From Alnus glutinosa (lineage: Eukaryota > Streptophyta > Magnoliopsida > Fagales > Betulaceae): DNA of 64,000 nucleotides. The notes below the pieces were generated by a model. The model was not told the DNA's origin. It saw only the letters and a program-made list of their open reading frames with translations, and did not search any database. The stretch's first letter is position 1; every line of letters begins with the position of its first letter. A program made the translations under genes and the position numbers. Shown here in pieces: positions 47,920 to 60,551 of this stretch. Where the stretch lies: NCBI RefSeq assembly GCF_958979055.1, contig NC_084888.1:36971804-37035803 (forward strand), read 5' to 3'.

Positions 47920-48130
47920 CACTACAAAAATTTTGTCAATTTGCCACGTGCATTTTGCCACGTGTACAGATACTGTACACGTGTCGATCAGGTTACCACG
48001 TGTAAGCAGCCATGCGTGCGACTTGTGTTAAATCAGAAAGTCACTAATTGCACATTTTGACATGTGTATCTTAATACACGTGTCAGATTAGACACGTGTA
48101 TTGTAATAACAGGCCTGTTGGGGTTATCTC
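47920..48130 (+). mobile_element. CACTA (En/Spm) transposon end with subterminal CACGTG repeats
   Basis: CACTACAAAAATTTTG at 47920 is a canonical CACTA terminus. It is followed by a dense subterminal array in both orientations, with six CACGTG words at 47945, 47959, 47978, 47997, 48077 and 48093, mostly as ACACGTGT. I cannot find the opposite GTAGTG end nearby, so this is a remnant or one end of a larger deleted element. CACGTG is also the plant G-box. Confidence 0.65.
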
Positions 48131-51100
48131 ATAGAGAGTTGGAGACTTTCCCATTTTACTCGATTTTTATTGCACGGCGTCGACAAGACATGTAAATATT
48201 CAGATAAGCTTTTAATCGGAGAGTTAATTAAGAGCGTGAATGCTGTCTCTAATCTCTATTTTGAGACGACTTCGTATTTAATATAAAAATTTGGAAAGAA
48301 GTAGTGAAGTACAAGTACACTTCAAACTAACACTATATTATCGATGTCTACTAAATTATCAATTGTGTTAAATAAAATGCTACATATACTTCAATTCTCA
48401 CGCTTTCAATTGCACAATTCCTAACGTGGCAGTAAAAATCAAATTACCATTAAATTTTGGATCCAATGATAGTTTTTATTGCCACGTCAAAGAGTGAGAG
48501 TGTGTGTAGCATTTCTCTTGTGTCAACGTCCTATCTAAATTAACAAAAAAATGTTATTGTCACCTTATTGACAAAAATACAATTCATGATTTTTTTTTTA
48601 AACAAAAAAATTTTAAAATTAAAAAAACTAAAAACTAAAAATGAAAAACTGAGAGAGTGGCCTTGGGACATTGACAATGATATTTTTAATGAATTTATAA
48701 GATTTTTTTTGTATTATTTAAAAAAATTTAGGGTCCTTTTTGTCTTTTAATTTGTTGGCATTCAGAAACTCTAATACCAAATGATACAAACCATTTGATG
48801 TCATACCCAACATGGAACTGTTTCTAATACCAAATGATACAAATATCATGAAGAACTCACCCTTGAAAACAACATTACAAGGGAGTACCAAAAAACTTAT
48901 ACACATTACACTTAATGAAGCAATGTAGAACATTTAGAAACTTAACGTAAGTATAGAAACAAAGCCTTACATTGAAAATGTTTCACTAGAGTGAGTAATT
49001 AATATATAACAGAGTTGACCCAAATCTATAAATTAACATAAACTTTTGTATTGAATGTTATCTCAACATACTCTAGCTATTATAGTCTCACTAGAAGATC
49101 ACTCTCTAAGGTACATATTAATCTCCCTGACAAATTGTATCAAAGCCAATGGTTTGCGTGCAGTATGTTGGATGATAGTACGTACGTAGTTCCTTTCACA
49201 ATTAGAATGACAACAGTAAGGGATGGACAAAAGGTCCTAAAATAGGTACAAAGTAATAAAGCTTCTGTTCAAAGGGAAATTTAGCAATGCAGTGAAGTAT
49301 ATACACCGAGTACGTATAGAAATCTAAGAAATGTTTAAGTTATACGTTATATTAGTGGATCACTAAAACACTCCTTAAAAGTGTCACTCTCTCTTAACAG
49401 CCCATGATAAAAATTAGGCAACGGTCAAAATCATTCAATTCTCATGACAAATTGATAGCAAATAATAACCTCAAGTACATTCAGGATTACAATACATATG
49501 TAGATCATACTTTATCTATTCGATCAGCACATCACAGTACTTTTTTTTACTGCGAAAAAAAAGGGGCAATTTGGGCAAGAGATCAAGTTTATATAGGACT
49601 CATCTATTCAAATCAGCTTTCGACTGTCCAACTACCTGTTCGAGTAGATGGATCTCATATTTGTTAACTAAATGACATAGTATCTCATATGACTGTCCAG
49701 TGCATGATTTAGGATCTCTGAAGATCCCAATGCGTAGGACATTTTGGAGTCAACTAAATGACAATTAATCATACATTCACACTTCATTAACAGTTCCTTA
49801 TAATGTACTAGAAAACCTGATTTAATTTGTGCTTCACAATAAACAATAGGAAAGATGAAAGTTTCAAATATGGAAACAGAGAATATAAGACAAAATCAGC
49901 CTGATTTTGATTATTAAGAAACTCAACAAATTCTTAGTTGAAAGACCAACAAATTAAATATTGCTTCTTCATGTTTTTATATAAATTGAGTGTGATCTGA
50001 AGCAATATTCCTTTTTCGGCTAAGTATTTGTCAGTTGAGCTGATGTCATTATATATATGTTGAAAAGAAACTACCAAATACAAACGAATTGCTTCAGGAA
50101 AAATTTTCTTTTTGGTTTTGTCCTTTTAAAGCAATGTTTACAAGAGACAAGAGCGAACTCTAAGAATGGCCATTCTGGCCACCACTTCCAAAAGGTTCAG
50201 ATAGAACTCAAGCAGAAAACTTCAAATGGAATGCAAGACAAGCTAGATAATTGAGAGTAAAAGCGGCTCTAACGAGCTCAAATATATGAATATGTTTATA
50301 TATGGAGATAAATTAGATGAGAATCCTAATTAAAAACATTTTTATTATTTATCAATGATTCAAAACAATATGTATATATGTCATTTGACACGACAAATTA
50401 AAAGAATAGATGATAAACATTATAAAGTACACATGCAGAAGAATTATTAAAAAAAAAAAAAAAAAATCCAATTAAGAACCTCATGCAGCATATCAGACGC
50501 AACAAAGCAATGTGTTTGATTTTAATGTTTTATTCATAAAGTTCTTAGGACTAGCTCCTAAATTTCACAAATCCTATTATAGATCGATCATATCTCTTCT
50601 CTATTCTGAAAACTGCTTCATAAATTCGAATCGAGCCTATATATGAACCTCCCAAGTTTTCCATAGGAGAAGTAACAGCGAATTTTTCAGGAGTCCCTGA
50701 GAGCCTAATTAAAGATGTTTCTCTTGTCCACATTTTTCAGAAATCATGTATTATTGTAGTAAATAAAATAAAATTACTTGGGACAATAGTTGCAACGTGC
50801 CCTACCTTAGAACATATAGAACGACTCCCTTTTTTTTTTTGTCTGTCCCTCTCGAAATAAAAGGCAAAAAGGATTGATTTTCGGTGGAAGGTAGAAATGA
50901 ATGTTATTTCAAAGCAAACAATCAGAACAAAAAGCGACGATAAATCAAAAACCCAAATGCTTCCAGCACCGGAAGCTTTCTAGTTTCTATCGAGCCAAAA
51001 AAGAAGAAAAAAAGAATATATAGTTTTTTCTAATATTAGATTGACTAATAAAAATAGAATTTTACATAAAAATATGCTTTCTTTAAATGCGAAAGTACAT

Positions 51101-51590
51101 GCGCATGCCGATCGATCGAGTAGGCCTGTAACCTTGATGAGAATGAAGAATTCCTATCGGGAACTCCATAAATTGAATATATATATATATATATATCTCT
51201 TCACTGATACAAGCAACCATACCTTTAGATCTATTCTCTATCCTTATAGAGAACGCCGCAAAGCAACAGCTTGAGAGCTGTAAGATCGATGATGCATGCT
51301 ATAAAAGCCCTCACCTCGATCAATCATTTGGGCAGTCCTTTCTTGATCTTCAACATTAATCTCAAAACCATAGCTGTAACCAAACCCAGCTTCAACCAAA
51401 TCTTGCAGAAGGGTTTCCGCCAAAGTAATATTAATTAAAAAAAGATCAATTAATAATACTGAGTTACCGAGACAGTATAGGTCGACCAAAAACAGCTCGA
51501 GAACTTGCATGCAAGCCAGTGTATAAACCTTGAAAGAAATCTAGGAATCCCCTTGTTTCCCGATCGAATAGACATGCAGACGTCAATCGA
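48131..51590. other. AT-rich intergenic DNA 3' of ABI4
   Basis: No convincing gene. It contains poly-A and poly-T tracts and an AT dinucleotide run at 51178-51196. At 51244-51510 on the minus strand an 88-codon open frame has a protein-like second half (AGFGYSYGFEINVEDQER); it may be a 3' exon, UTR or chance. Confidence 0.45.
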
Positions 51591-52523
51591 TCAGTACTTA
51601 AAATCAAACAAGAAAGGATCTCCATACTCAGGATCACAATAGTCCAAAAGGCTAGGTGTAAACTCCACGTCATTCGTCAACGGCCACATAGACGGAGACA
51701 CAGGTCCGAGTACTGCCCCAACCGGATCCGGAGCAACCGGTGCAACCAGGGGTGGCGAAGACAGAGACAAGCTCGAACCCACGGAGCCCACAAGCGAGCT
51801 AATATCATTGTACAAGTAACTCTGATGCTGCTGCTGCTGCTGATTATTAGGGGTTGGATACGAGGTTGTTGCGGTACGGTCAACTACATCACCAACAGTA
51901 GTCCCATCAAACGGCTGATGATACTGATACTGTTGGACCGTTTGTTGAGGATTTTGTACCATATTGTTAGGGCACAGTACGGACGGACTAACACTACTAG
52001 GGTAAATCCCATAAGGCACAATACCCGACGAAGCCATCATTGGAAGGGTGGAAGACGTAGAAGAGAAGGTAAAGCTAAAGCCAGAGGGGCGAGGAAGAAG
52101 AGGACGGAGGGTTTGAGTTGAAGACGAGGAGGAGCTGCCACGTGTGGAGGAGGACAAGTGGGACGACGAGCCAACAGAGGGCTGGAGGTTGAGCTGAGCC
52201 CTTGAGCCGTAGAGGATGATGGCGGCGCGGTCATAGGCGCGCGCCGCGTCCTCGGCGGTGGTGAAGGTGCCGAGCCACTTGCGCGTCCGCTTGCGTGGCT
52301 CTCGGATCTCGGCGACCCATTTGCCCCAACTCCGCTGCCTCACCCCACGGTACCTGAACTTGCTGTTATCAGGCCCTCCTTTACCCTTGCACTTCCTACT
52401 GGAAGTACTGCTTGAGCTGCTTGTGCCGTCACTGTCTTTGATCTTGTCTGTGATGGAAGAGAAGGAAGGGATGGGTGGGTCGGTGTCTTGGGGAGGGTGA
52501 TGAGTGGGGGTGGAGTCGTCCAT
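51591..52523 (-). CDS. ABI4: ABI4, AP2/ERF transcription factor of ABA and sugar signalling
   Basis: A single-exon gene of 310 residues. ABI4 binds CE1-like CACCG elements and controls seed ABA, sugar and plastid-retrograde responses. The AP2 domain (about residues 56-113) carries [20 protein letters not shown] and [19 protein letters not shown]. It is preceded by the ABI4-specific [11 protein letters not shown] and followed by [10 protein letters not shown]. The Ser-rich region then leads to the conserved [11 protein letters not shown] motif (about 136-146), a Gln-rich stretch (about 225-235) and [12 protein letters not shown], also known from Arabidopsis ABI4. The C-terminal third is acidic and proline-rich, a probable activation domain. 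The start ATG is the first in frame. It looks intact. Confidence 0.95.
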   Translation of the reverse strand: MDDSTPTHHPPQDTDPPIPSFSSITDKIKDSDGTSSSSSTSSRKCKGKGGPDNSKFRYRGVRQRSWGKWVAEIREPRKRTRKWLGTFTTAEDAARAYDRAAIILYGSRAQLNLQPSVGSSSHLSSSTRGSSSSSSTQTLRPLLPRPSGFSFTFSSTSSTLPMMASSGIVPYGIYPSSVSPSVLCPNNMVQNPQQTVQQYQYHQPFDGTTVGDVVDRTATTSYPTPNNQQQQQHQSYLYNDISSLVGSVGSSLSLSSPPLVAPVAPDPVGAVLGPVSPSMWPLTNDVEFTPSLLDYCDPEYGDPFLFDFKY

Positions 52524-52571
52524 AGGGTGAGCGCGCTTGCTTTAAAGGTTAAAACTGTGGGAAAAGATGGA

Positions 52572-52685
52572 CACCGCCTCGTTCAGTGTTCTTGACTAGT
52601 CGAAATAGAGGAGTCTGGAGCTTTGTTCTGAATATCATCTCTATAAATGGTGGATGAGGGCGGTGCTGTCTTTTGCGTATTTATA
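52572..52685 (-). promoter_or_regulatory. ABI4 upstream region: CE1-like site and TATA box
   Basis: TATAAATA on the minus strand is at 52685-52678, about 155 bases before the start codon. A CACCG core (ACACCGCCTC on the plus strand) lies at 52572-52576, about 50 bases before the ATG. ABI4 is known to bind CACCG and to activate its own gene, so this is a candidate autoregulatory site. Confidence 0.45.
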
Positions 52686-53463
52686 TTTTTGAGAGAGAGA
52701 GACGATTGCTGCGCAGTGAAGAAAACGAAAGGATTCGTGCATATGGGTTTGGGAATTTGGAATCATTAACTTGGCTTATAATACTATTTTTTCTTCCATC
52801 TTCAGTCAGATAAACGTTTCGCTTTTGGAAAAACCCTAGTTAGTGAATTTTTTTTACTTTAGACTTGGATTTATCTCTCGCTTTTGAGGATATTTAGACA
52901 AATTTTGGCTAAAATTCTTAAAAACTTTCTTTTATCAAGCTCTTTACTCATTTTTTATTATAATTCTTGTCAAATTTATACTATATATATTTGGAGAAAC
53001 AATCTTCTCTCTATCTCATTTTTATAAATTTTTATATTCATTTTCCATATATTTCTCTCTCATTCCTCACAAACTTGAATATACCAAATCAATAAAAAAA
53101 ATTATATATTTTTTTTAAGTAGAAAAATATTTAATGAGTTTGATTAGTGGTATACTTGAAAAGTGGCAAGTTAATTTTAACTAAAATTTGACTAAATTAT
53201 AAAAAGCTCACTAAAGATGCTGAACCTTGGCCAATGGGCAACATTTTGTGTATCCTAGCTAGATTCCCAGTTAAAAAATTACAATTTTAATGAATTCGTT
53301 TGGTTTAACTTTTAAGAGAAATGATAAACCAGTTAGAGTCCTTCTGGAGTCCTTCTATACTAATATGACACATTGTTTTTAATAAAAAAAAAAATACAGC
53401 TTGATTTTTCTCTCTATGCAAATCTATGAAAGGTCAAACAAGTGACGAAACTCCTATAAAACG

Positions 53464-53503
<40 letters not shown>
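53464..53503. repeat. Poly-A run of 40 bases
   Basis: An uninterrupted A homopolymer. It could be the tail of a retroposed sequence, but I see no recognisable SINE or LINE body just left of it. Confidence 0.9.
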
Positions 53504-53505
<2 letters not shown>

Positions 53506-53690
53506 CCCTATGATATCTCATTATCACCGTGTGAAGAAAGGAGTGTATACTTGATTTTAAGGATTTGTTTCTCTTTTAATGGGAAGCTCTTCAGGTGGTT
53601 CCTTGAAGGATATTTGTCACAAAACATCTTTGTGACTTTATGATTATTGCCATGTAGTGCAGTGATAGAGTGGGCTTATGGTAATTATGA

Positions 53691-53869
53691 GTAATGTTTG
53701 AACAAAATTTTTTTATCTTCTTTTTACCCTTTTAAAGTTTATGTAACTTTTAAAATTATTATTGGATGAAAATTCAATAGGGATTCATTCAAAAGTCTAT
53801 AGTAATTTTAAAAGTTACATCTACTTTTGGAGGATAAAAAGATGAGAAAAAAATGGTTCTTAGCATTAC
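53691..53869. mobile_element. Hairpin MITE
   Basis: GTAATGTTTGAACAAAATTT on the left is the inverted partner of the right end (AAAATGGTTCTTAGCATTAC). The inner arms pair through GTAACTTTTAAAATTA and its complement. About 180 bp; target duplication unclear. Confidence 0.65.
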
Positions 53870-54264
53870 TTCGTGATTATTTATATGTACACCAGGTTTT
53901 ATCTACGATTTTTACTTGAAAAAAATGTTTTTACTCATGATTTTAATTGAACTTTGTACCACAGAAAAAATTATTAATAAAGGTTAAAAAGATTTGGTAT
54001 ACAAATCTGACAACTTAAGTCTTAAGCTTTGGAATAGGGATAAACAAGAAGGTTCCAAAAATAAATTTCAAATTAATGACTCAGAACAAGTTGGGATTAA
54101 TAAAAGAATAAAACTACTAAATAGTAATTAGTCACAAAATTCTGCTATTAATTAATACGACAAAGCAAACTCTATCGGATGCAAAAAGATCGAGTAATAA
54201 GAAACCACATTTTTTCTTTTTTTAATCTCATAACTATTTCACAATATGGACGTGACAATTTTAA

Positions 54265-54810
54265 CTAAGGGCCGGTATACAAGCAGTTGTTGTTGGCGGT
54301 TATAGCGCCTAACCGTCAACCACAACCACCTTATGCGGTTATTAATTTTCGTAACTGCAACCGCTTCGCTTTAATTAGGTGATTAATGGTTATTAAAACT
54401 GATAACTGCATCATATAATTGCTTTTTAGAAATGGACATTTTGGGCCTATTTTTGTGTTTTAGACATTTATTGAGCCTCTTCTTATGGCCTATTTTATAT
54501 AATTTTGAGCATTTTTCTAAATAATTAGAAGACTTCAAAATGTAAGAAAACTGAAGAATATTATTATTATTATTATTTTGATGAATATAGATCAATTTTA
54601 TTAAAGTCAAAATGAAAACCCTATATCAAACGCACCAAAAAGACTTTGTTTTATACATTATCATTATTATTATTATTATATATAAAAGATAAGCGGATAG
54701 TGGTTATTAACCGCCATCGACTACTCCTAAAACCGATAATCCCTCTGCCATAGGTGGTCAGCGATTTTTTCCAACTGCCTATAAAAAGCGGTTATGCGGT
54801 TAGCGATTAT
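54265..54810. repeat. Dispersed repeat rich in GCGGTTA words
   Basis: Both ends (54290-54370 and 54690-54810) are packed with GCGGTTA, AACCGCC and TAACCGT words in both orientations, resembling inverted subterminal repeats of a hAT-like MITE. The middle is AT-rich. Boundaries are approximate. Confidence 0.45.
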
Positions 54811-54830
54811 TAGGCAGTAATAATTGCCAA

Positions 54831-55569
54831 CTAGGGCTGTGCAGGACCCGCCCCGTAGAACACCGGATTTATTGTTTTTTATTTTTTGGTGGTTTCGAGT
54901 CCAAATTTGGTATACCCGGGCGGGCGGGTTGGGGTTTTTAAAAACCCCAGGAATCCACCCTGCCTTGCAATATTAAGAACCAAAAAAACCTACCCCCTGC
55001 GCCGCTAACTCTCTTCTTCCCTTCTTTTTTTTTCTTTCTCTAGAACTCTCTTATACTCTTCTCTTATTTCTTTCTCTAGGTTCTTTGTCTCTCTTCTTCC
55101 CCCCTCTTCTTTCTTTCTAGTTTCTTCCCCTCTCTTCCTCGAGTTCTTTCCCTTCCTTGGTTATGCACCGATTAAGCCCACCCCATCAATCTCCAGAGCT
55201 GTCGAGTTGAGTTGAGTTGAGTCAGATCTCCTCCGTCTCTCTGCCCTTGCAACCATGATCTCTCTCTCTCTCTCTCTCACTGGTTTTATTTCTGCAGGCT
55301 TTCAATCACATGAATGGTGGATGCAACAAGCACGGCTGTGAGCCTCCAAGTCTCCAACTGCGGCAAATGCTGCCCCAAGGCCAAGGTATTTCTTTCAATT
55401 TGTAAATATTTTGGTATAGTGGCTACAATTTGGTTTCTTGTGGTGCCTGTTTGAGTAGAGAGTCATGTTTCTAGCCGTCTTGCTTCTTGGTATTGAAGCA
55501 ATTCCCCTCTCAATTTTTTCACTCGCCCCGCACAACCAGCACCCCTACTGCCAGCATGTACACCCCTAG
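54831..55569 (+). mobile_element. hAT-like non-autonomous element carrying a gene-like exon
   Basis: The ends are inverted (CTAGGGCTGTGCA against the complement reading CTAGGGGTGTACA), with CGCCCCG-type words near both ends. Inside, a CT-rich leader-like tract (55010-55280) is followed by a consensus acceptor (TTTCTGCAG) and an open stretch from 55318 reading MVDATSTAVSLQVSNCGKCC, which ends at a GTATTT donor (55386). This looks like the 5' end of a captured gene. The 8-bp flanks match poorly (TTGCCAAC and GTTTTAAC), so the insertion is old. Confidence 0.55.
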
Positions 55570-56984
55570 TTTTAACCAACATTTATATAATTCGTTGTTA
55601 AAAAAAATTAAAAAAGAAAAAAAAGTCAAATTCAATAGATGGTTGGGACCGCTACTTCATCATTGTGGAATAGTTGTGGGATAAAAATGTAATTTTTAAT
55701 ATTATTCAATACAGAAATGGACATGATAGTTTTGACAAAATTCGATCTCCATGATATTTACATAAAAATCTTACCGTGTTTAATTAGTGTTGAATAAAAG
55801 GATTAGTTTATTCCATATTAACACTTAAGTATAGTGTAAGGTGGTTAGGATGAAAATACCTTATTATTAGGGTGCCTAATTAATTTAATAAATTGTGAAC
55901 AGCTAGCTTTTATGATGCGACTTATACCTGTCCGCAAAAAAGATGATAATCACATTTAGCTTATAATAATTCTACAAGACTGTAATACCAAAAGTTTGGA
56001 CGCTTATCATGAACTCATTTAGCTTAAACAGATCGACGTCGTTAACTTAATTTCTTTGCTCGGCATGTAATTAAACCGGCTCTCAACGTGCTTCTCCCTG
56101 TGGAGGGAGGACCCTACAATCAGAAACCAGAGAATCATATCAAGGAGGAACAATAAATATAGTAGTTTATCGAAAAACGGCCGATGCAGCCGGTTCAAGG
56201 ATATATTTATTGTAATGGATACGTGTCGACTTCTTATTGGGTGTGACATGACTGACTAACGAAATTTGTTAACTTGATGGATGTAAAACGTGTTTAGGGA
56301 CTGATTATAGTTTACCACTATGACTTTCCATGAATTTTTTGAACAACAGAGAGTTATTTGTAATTTAGGTCAATCCCAAAGATCAATGGTGTAGTTATCC
56401 CGAATATTAATTAGATAATTAATTTTATCAATTTCGATTAAATTTTTAAAATAAGTGGTAATTTAACATGCATTAATCTTGAATTATAATGTTGATTATA
56501 AAAGTTTTATAATTTGGACTGGACATTAAAAATTACTTCGTAAATTAATTAGGATAAATAAGTACTATAATGAACTTTCAAGGCCTCTATCTGTCTTCCA
56601 AAATGCTTAGCATATATAGAATACGTTGGATCGATATGTATAGCATAAGTACTTGTCAGCAGTCAGCACTTCGAAGCAACTGCGCGCAAACTTCATCAGA
56701 ATTAAATAATTTCTCAGGGAGGATATGAATATTTGCCATATTAGTTTTATTATATTTTACCCCTCTTTTTTTTTTTTTGTATTGGGTTGGTGATCGTTTA
56801 TGCCTCCAGATCATCGCCAATACCAAGATGAGAATGCACTATGCAGCCCTGCTTCGGTTGAAATTGAAACACATGTCTTATAACACAATATTCAAGAAAC
56901 ACGTGTTTCAATTTCAACTAATGACTAGAATTGAATCCAAGCTTGTTCCGGAAACTATATATCTATAGATTATGTGTCAAGAAG
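55570..56984. other. AT-rich intergenic DNA
   Basis: No gene, no strong repeat. A pair of AAACACGTG or CACGTGTTTCAATT words near 56868-56920 forms a small palindrome. Confidence 0.5.
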
Positions 56985-57233
56985 ATTTTTTTTTTTTTTT
57001 TTTTTGCACATAACTTATGTAGTAGAAAAGTGTTTATGGCACATAATCTATGTGGCAGGCCAGGAAACTTTCCTGCCAAATAAGTTTCGTGTTAAAAAAT
57101 GCATTTTTTTGACTAAGAGTGCCGTAACTCAAGTCTAATATCAGGAAGTAGAAGTCAGGAAGGGTTTATTGACTTTTAATACCTACTTCCCAACTCAAAA
57201 TAAACGTCAAAAAGAATGGAATTTTTTGTAGTA

Positions 57234-57236
<3 letters not shown>
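56985..57236 (-). mobile_element. CACTA-like transposon end
   Basis: On the minus strand the sequence starts CACTACTACAAAAAATTCC (57235 downward), a CACTA-type terminus. Related subterminal words follow further in (ACATAAGTTATGTGC and ACATAGATTATGTGCC). No second end is visible. A (TA)n run follows directly at 57238-57268. Confidence 0.5.
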
Positions 57237-57272
<36 letters not shown>

Positions 57273-57432
57273 CTACCCCTCTCTAACTTCAGTCTGCTAT
57301 ATATTCTTCTTCTTTGTGAGTCGAAAGGATTAGGCAGGCAGAGAAGGGCCAGTAATCTAAAAAGAAGAAGAAAGTCTTCGTTCTCTCAATTCCATGGCCG
57401 AGTAGTGCATGTCCATAAAGGGACACAAAAAG

Positions 57433-57455
57433 CCCCCCCCCCCCCCCCCCCCCCC
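57433..57455. repeat. Poly-C run of 23 bases
   Basis: An uninterrupted C homopolymer followed by TCCTCCCCCTC. The complement is a G-run able to form G-quadruplexes. The spliced-looking or open frames that read through it as polyproline are not supported. Confidence 0.9.
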
Positions 57456-57599
57456 TCCTCCCCCTCAGAAAATTGTATATATTTATTGCGTGAAAACGAT
57501 TCGAACGTGCATGAAAGGATCCTAGAATTGCCTCCGAAGTTGGAAACATGGGCTAGATTGGATCATATCTCTATAATATTAATGAAATGGTAGATTCTT

Positions 57600-59941
57600 A
57601 TTTTTAAGTGTTGAAATGCTTGAAAATTTTCACCTATGAAAAATGTCATTATTAAAGAGTGAGTCATGTTTTTATTGGGCATGATGTCATGGCAATTAAA
57701 TGTATTCCGTTAAGTTAATGGATAGAAATTGACTTAAAAGAATAAGTTATTATTATTGCCTACTACATAGACATCTGAATTAATTTTTATACCACTATTT
57801 TTGGCTAACAATATCAATTTATTTTACATTAAAAAAAAAATGTAGGTAAACCCATTTTCATCTTCAATCTTACGAGGCCCTTGCATGCAAGCGGAAAACC
57901 TGCCACGTGGAAAACGAGCACAACAAAGCAAGGACAGCGGGACAAGAATTATTGGTTTTGCTTCGCATGAAAGACCCGCTACCTTCGTTGTCGGAAAAAA
58001 GGCACTCAGGCCACGTTATTTGCAAAGAAATTTTTTACGCCCTATGTTTTTTAATCATTATGAAGCTATGAAGGGGCAAATGTTTTTCGCTCAATGAGCA
58101 AGATTCTTTTTAAATTTTATTTATTCTTTTAAATGTAAAATGAATTTTAAATAATCATCTCTCGTAACAGATTCTTTTGGTATTTTTTAAATCAAAAAAA
58201 AGTTAAGAGACTTTCCTTATTTTTATTTAATTTTTTTTTCTCTCTCCTTCGATCCTTCTCATAACATTGATTTATAAGAATATTTAAATAGTATAAGAAA
58301 ATGATAAAAAAAAAAAAAAAAAAAAAAAAAACTATTATAAAGTATATTTATTATTTGAGTTGGGAAGAAAGGAAGCTTGGTGTGAATTAAAGAAATTTCT
58401 TCCAATCAAATGAAAAGAGATTTTTTTTATTTTTTTTTGTCCTCCTCCTCTCCCACCTACCTTTAGGTTACATCTCGTCATCTCATTCTAATAATTAAGC
58501 AGCAAACGGTCCTGGTGAGAGGAAAGCTTGTTTAACGGATTGCATGAAGAGCTGACGCGTCTTCGTAGTAGAGGAAACACAGAAATTGTCTGGAGCTGCT
58601 AGCATGTGGTGCCAGGCAGCCAGGCAGTGCCTCGGAACTCACAAAGGCAGCCAGTAAAAGGCACAAGTTGGAGAATGACCCGGCCCCCACCCCCACAAAG
58701 AGAGAGAGAGAGGGAGAATTTATGCGATGATGCTGCTACCTCTCTGCAGTATAGTATTAATTCGGCGACGTTTTGCTCTTCTTTGTCTCCGATTTTAGAA
58801 TTAATAAATAGTAGTATTGGTTGGATTTCTAAGGTTGGAGGGGAGCTGTTCCTGTTCCTGTTCTTGTTCCAATCAGAGACGTAACCTCCCAAGATCCAAA
58901 TTAATCAGTGAACAATCTCTTATTTAGCGAAATTGGCTGTGTTACAGTATATTTTTACTGACAAATATTAAAACTTACATTTTTATTTTATTTTTATCTA
59001 ATTTTATTCACATATGAGCAATGCCACATCAATAAAATTAGATAAAATCATAAAAGTTTGATTAAATTTTGGTGCTCAACATTACTCTTTTATTATTACT
59101 ACTAGATGATCCGTTGATCATTTTTACAAAGCTTCTTAATCGGCTTTTGGAGTCAGAATGAGAGTTTGTAAGTAAGATAGTTATACGTACGTGTAGAACT
59201 CTGCTAAGAGCCATAACTATAATTTTTGTTATAAGTTCTTTACAAATTAAGGTAATAATCTATTTGACACTTACTACGTTAGTTATTAAATAATTAAATT
59301 TACCTGCCAAATTTTATTACTTAATTTTTTTCTATGTTATATCACGTGGCATCACATGAATTTTGTAAAAAAAATTGTATTACTTCAAGTATTTTATCGG
59401 TACAAGTAAAGTTATTCAAGGATGGTGTGTGGTACAAATGATATATATTAATTAAAGAACATATTTCTTTTTCATTCCATTTATAAAAAATTATAATAAA
59501 AATTAATCAAGTAATCTAAACATTTTTCTTTTACGATGCCGGCAAGTCCAAATATGTTATGGGCCATGAAATAGGTAATTAAGCTCATACATATATCAAA
59601 TATGCAAATTTATATATCCAGCTAGATGTGGTGTGTTTTGACCAAAGGGCCCAAACCTATAAGAGAGGGGCTGGCTCCCTGTTTGTCCAGTATCTTCGTC
59701 ACCTTATTCAGGATGTTAAGCCTATATGAGCCCAAATTACCCAAAGATTTATAACTTAAAATTGCCTTCAGTTTTGTTAATGCTCGAAATTACACTTTTA
59801 TTTTAAGCTCATGCTAAAAAAAATAATCTGATAAATAATTGGTACTATCATATCAGCAAGGTGAAATAGTGGTTAGATAAAATTATGTTTTTTAGTATTA
59901 TTCTCGCAAGAAAGGCTTGGTGAGTGGTTTCGGCCAAAGAA
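57600..59941. other. AT-rich intergenic DNA
   Basis: No gene. Short GA-rich patch at 58698-58715 and poly-A at 58310-58330. Diverged hairpin-type repeats of the same look as 33711-33844 occur near 58935-59090 and 59770-59905. Confidence 0.5.
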
Positions 59942-60069
59942 TAATGCTAAAAACTAGACTTTTATCCCACTATGTTGAGGTGAAAGTGCCAATCAACCAT
60001 TGGGTTAGCCACTTTTTTCAAATTGACAATGTTAAATAAAAAGAGATAAAAGTGTTATTTCTAGCATTA
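59942..60069. mobile_element. Hairpin MITE
   Basis: TAATGCTAAAAACTAGACTTTTATC pairs with the right end, whose complement begins TAATGCTAGAAATAACACTT. About 128 bp with TA-ending termini; no coding content. Confidence 0.65.
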
Positions 60070-60551
60070 ACCTTCTGCCACCAAAATTTAAAGCTTGGTT
60101 AGTGGTTACTGATCTTTTCTATGCCTAGCGTGTCGTGGTGGCATGTATAGTTTTTAACGCATGGGAGGGATTCTGGTTTCTCGCATCGATGGCAAGTAGG
60201 GTCGGCTCGATATATTTTGGAGCCTAAGGTGAGAATTTTAAACGAGACATTTTTTCGTGGGCTCCACTCTTTTCATTGGTTTTCTTGTAGTCCACATCCT
60301 TTTAGTTGAGTTCTTAAGTAGGAGAGAAAATGTACTTTTTTTTTTGTTGGTATTAAATGTTGTGTTCTTGTACCTCTAACTATTTATTTTTCTATTGAAG
60401 TTAAAGAGTCTTCAAATAAAAGATTATGCTTCTTTTATTTTTTTCAAAATCATTCCAGATTATGGGCTTTTTTATTTTTATTTTTCTTTTATTTGGAGAT
60501 AGTAACGACGTAAAAGATTATGGGCTTTTTACTTTTTGGTTTTGAGATTTA

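Larger units (their letters stand above)
52686..54264. other. AT-rich intergenic DNA upstream of ABI4
   Basis: No gene seen. It holds the 40-base poly-A run at 53464-53503 and the hairpin MITE at 53691-53869. Confidence 0.55.

Noticed and set aside
57216-57593. A 125-codon open frame with polyproline
   Set aside because: It reads through a (TA)n run and a poly-C run and has no domain.
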